Positions 62,392 to 64,000 of a stretch of DNA of 64,000 nt are shown piece by piece. The DNA comes from Paludibaculum fermentans. Lineage in GTDB: Bacteria; Acidobacteriota; Terriglobia; Bryobacterales; Bryobacteraceae. Location: positions 6,463,501 through 6,527,500 of the forward strand of contig NZ_CP063849.1 of NCBI RefSeq assembly GCF_015277775.1, read 5' to 3'. The translations under genes were made by a program, and so were the position numbers. The notes under the pieces were generated by a model that was given only the letters and a program-made list of their open reading frames with translations, made no database searches and was not told where the DNA came from. Position 1 is the first letter of the stretch. The number at the start of each line of letters is the position of its first letter.

Positions 62392-63978
62392 TTACTCCCC
62401 GGCGAACAGCTTCTGATAGCGGCCAAACCAGTAAGGCAGCAGGAACGCGGCGCCGTCGTCCTCGCCGTGACCCGCGCTATTGGAATCGATGATGAACGGA
62501 TTCGCGTTCCACTTCATCACAGGACGTTCATCCGGCGGCAGCAAGGTGGCGGCTTCGGGCTTCTGGAAACGGTCTTTGGTGCCGCTCATGACGACGTCGG
62601 CGCGATGCGAGTTCTTTACTGACCAGGTGATGAGGTCGATGGGCTGGCGGTAGAGCGTGCGCACGGCGCCGTGCAGATCCACTGTCCCCTGGGGGCGGCC
62701 CATCAGGTAGATGAGGGTCCACAGGGGATTGTCCTCGCGCTGGATGTTGGCCCACCACTGGTCGAGCGCCGGCCGGTAGTACTTGTCGAGGAGCGCCGCG
62801 TCCTTCTCATAGAGGAACAGGCAGTAGAACGGCAGCATCGCCAGCTCCTCGTCGGAGTAATTGATCTCCTCGTGGAGTTCGCGGTAACGGGCCGTCTGCT
62901 CGGCGTACTTCAGGTCGATGGCCGCCTTGCGGTATTCGCGCTCGTACTTCGCGTCGCCGGTGATGTGGGCGGCGGTCTTGAGGAAGCTCAGCAGTTCCAG
63001 GCTGTTCAGGGCCGAGTCGCCGGGCGCTTCGTCGAAGTACTGGCGGGACCACTTGCCCCAGCGCGTCGGCTTGCCGTCGAGGTCGATCAGGTAGTAGCCG
63101 TTGGCCAGGATGTGATCCATGATGCGGCGGGTGGTGGCCGCGATGCGCTTCTTCAGGGCCGGATCGGGCAGCAGGTCGTAGGCGATGGCGTAGGCGTACA
63201 TGTGGCCGACGATCTCGTCGGAGCTGGTGTCGCCCTTCCAGTAATACTTGCCGTCGTCCGTCCAGTGCCATTCCCCGTCGGTGGGCATGGGTTCACCCTT
63301 CTCGATGTACGAGCGGGCCGGGAAGCCGCGCGAGCCCGCCACCTGTTCCAGGAACAGCATGGCTTCGATGGCCTTCTTTGCGCGCGCCTGGGCTTCGGCC
63401 GAGCCGGTGACCGCGAAACGGTAGCACTCGGCCGCGGCGTAGATGCCGGTCCACAGGCCGTCGTTGTCGTCGTCGCGGGTGCGGCTGCTCTTGAGGTCGC
63501 CGGGCACCGTCAGGCGGGAGGGCGAGACCATGCCGTGACGGTCGTGGCGCTGGCGGATGCGTTCTTCAAAGAGAGCGGCCTTCTGCAGCAGCGTCATGCG
63601 GCGGAGTTCGATGTGGGCGATACCGGCCGGGGTGCGGACCCAGACGCCGCCCTGGGTGTCGGGGACGACGCGCTCGACTGTATCGGAGGGCAGATAGCGC
63701 TGGCCGGCAAAGTACTGGTAGCGGTCGCGCGGGCCGGCGGCTGCGTCCCAGCGGACGAGGCCTTGCGGCGTGCCGTACCAGACGGCTCCGTCGGTGGCGG
63801 TGGCGAGGTCCGTCACGCCCTCGAGGGGCGCTTTCAGGGCCGGGGTCTTCAAGGCAGCGGGCGCTTCGGCGGCGCCGACGGCATGGAAGGTCCGGAACTT
63901 CTGCGGGGTAGGCGTCAGCTTGACGGGTTCAGCTCCCCAGGCCAAGGCCGCGCTCAACGCAATCAACAAAAACCGCAT
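62392..63978 (-). CDS. Secreted propeller plus helical-barrel protein (paralogue B)
   Basis: This is the first gene of the minus-strand glycan operon, with GGGAGGG six bases before the ATG and a signal peptide (MRFLLIALSAALAWG). The 528 residues hold a shortened propeller (two or three blades: VWYGTPQGLVRWD, VWVRTPAGIAHIE) and then the helical domain shared with the 687-residue protein: DDDNDGLWTGIYAAAE, KGDTSSDEIVGHMYAYA, DGKPTRWGKW and KTAAHITGDAKYERE. It is about 160 residues shorter than that protein, mainly in the propeller. The gene is complete within the window; upstream sequence is cut off. Confidence 0.82.
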   Translation of the reverse strand: MRFLLIALSAALAWGAEPVKLTPTPQKFRTFHAVGAAEAPAALKTPALKAPLEGVTDLATATDGAVWYGTPQGLVRWDAAAGPRDRYQYFAGQRYLPSDTVERVVPDTQGGVWVRTPAGIAHIELRRMTLLQKAALFEERIRQRHDRHGMVSPSRLTVPGDLKSSRTRDDDNDGLWTGIYAAAECYRFAVTGSAEAQARAKKAIEAMLFLEQVAGSRGFPARSYIEKGEPMPTDGEWHWTDDGKYYWKGDTSSDEIVGHMYAYAIAYDLLPDPALKKRIAATTRRIMDHILANGYYLIDLDGKPTRWGKWSRQYFDEAPGDSALNSLELLSFLKTAAHITGDAKYEREYRKAAIDLKYAEQTARYRELHEEINYSDEELAMLPFYCLFLYEKDAALLDKYYRPALDQWWANIQREDNPLWTLIYLMGRPQGTVDLHGAVRTLYRQPIDLITWSVKNSHRADVVMSGTKDRFQKPEAATLLPPDERPVMKWNANPFIIDSNSAGHGEDDGAAFLLPYWFGRYQKLFAGE

Positions 63979-64000
63979 GCAACCCTCCCGAATGGGGACG

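Noticed and set aside
59162-62416. A 1,084-codon open frame on the plus strand opposite the GH2 gene
   Set aside because: It mirrors the GH2 gene almost exactly. Its translation is rich in G, A, V, R and D without domains, as expected for the antisense frame of a high-GC gene. The minus strand has signal peptide, catalytic motifs and operon context.

Overview
The window is GC-rich, compactly coded bacterial DNA. It most likely comes from an acidobacterium of the Solibacter/Bryobacter/Paludibaculum type. The evidence is a 1,164-residue TonB-dependent receptor with an N-terminal carboxypeptidase-regulatory-like domain, many secreted sialidase-like, sulfatase and glycoside-hydrolase proteins, a protein with the ANRxNAxxSTGPRTxxGK-type N-terminus that is common in Acidobacteria, and short intergenic repeats with the core CCGTCAGGGAG. 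This placement is inference from gene content, not from a marker gene. No rRNA, tRNA, CRISPR array or intact insertion sequence was seen.

Layout. Positions 1-6776 hold a tight plus-strand operon: a multihaem cytochrome/beta-propeller protein (cut at the window edge), a secreted propeller protein, two type-1 periplasmic binding proteins with no transporter, and a Rid-family protein. A secreted DUF1080 protein follows. Positions 7560-9284 are a gene graveyard: a MITE-like element sitting inside a copy of a short interspersed repeat, a decayed parDE toxin-antitoxin pair, and a fragment of a second DUF1080 gene. Positions 9285-21168 form a defence island: two unrecognised proteins, a Z1-domain ATPase, a complete type I restriction-modification set (hsdM, hsdS, hsdR) and a YgjP-like metallopeptidase. 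Positions 21662-23115 carry two adjacent proteins that together resemble one known acidobacterial protein family.

Positions 23144-32482 hold a CHASE2 nucleotide cyclase with a FecR-like partner, a MetX-like hydrolase, a MarC membrane protein, divergent araD and araB, the periplasmic methionine sulfoxide repair pair msrPQ, and a small zinc-ribbon membrane protein behind a probable sigma-54 promoter. Positions 32580-42046 are carbohydrate-related: a sulfatase, a DUF4159 protein, two sialidase-like proteins, the TonB receptor and a DapA-family aldolase. The aldolase is divergent from an IclR regulator that heads an HAD-PfkB-SIS operon resembling heptose synthesis and ends in a perfect hairpin. 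Then come speA, an SDR, an exported mannonate-dehydratase-like protein, YjbR, a polysaccharide-deacetylase-like protein and a P1 peptidase.

Positions 52370-55907 are an Mla/MCE lipid-transport operon with an HpnK/ChbG-type deacetylase. Positions 55932-63978 are a minus-strand glycan operon. Two paralogous propeller-plus-helical-barrel proteins flank a large GH2 enzyme, followed by a sialidase-like protein. The least explained parts are the Z1 neighbourhood, the propeller/helical-barrel pair, and the cytochrome operon with two orphan binding proteins.
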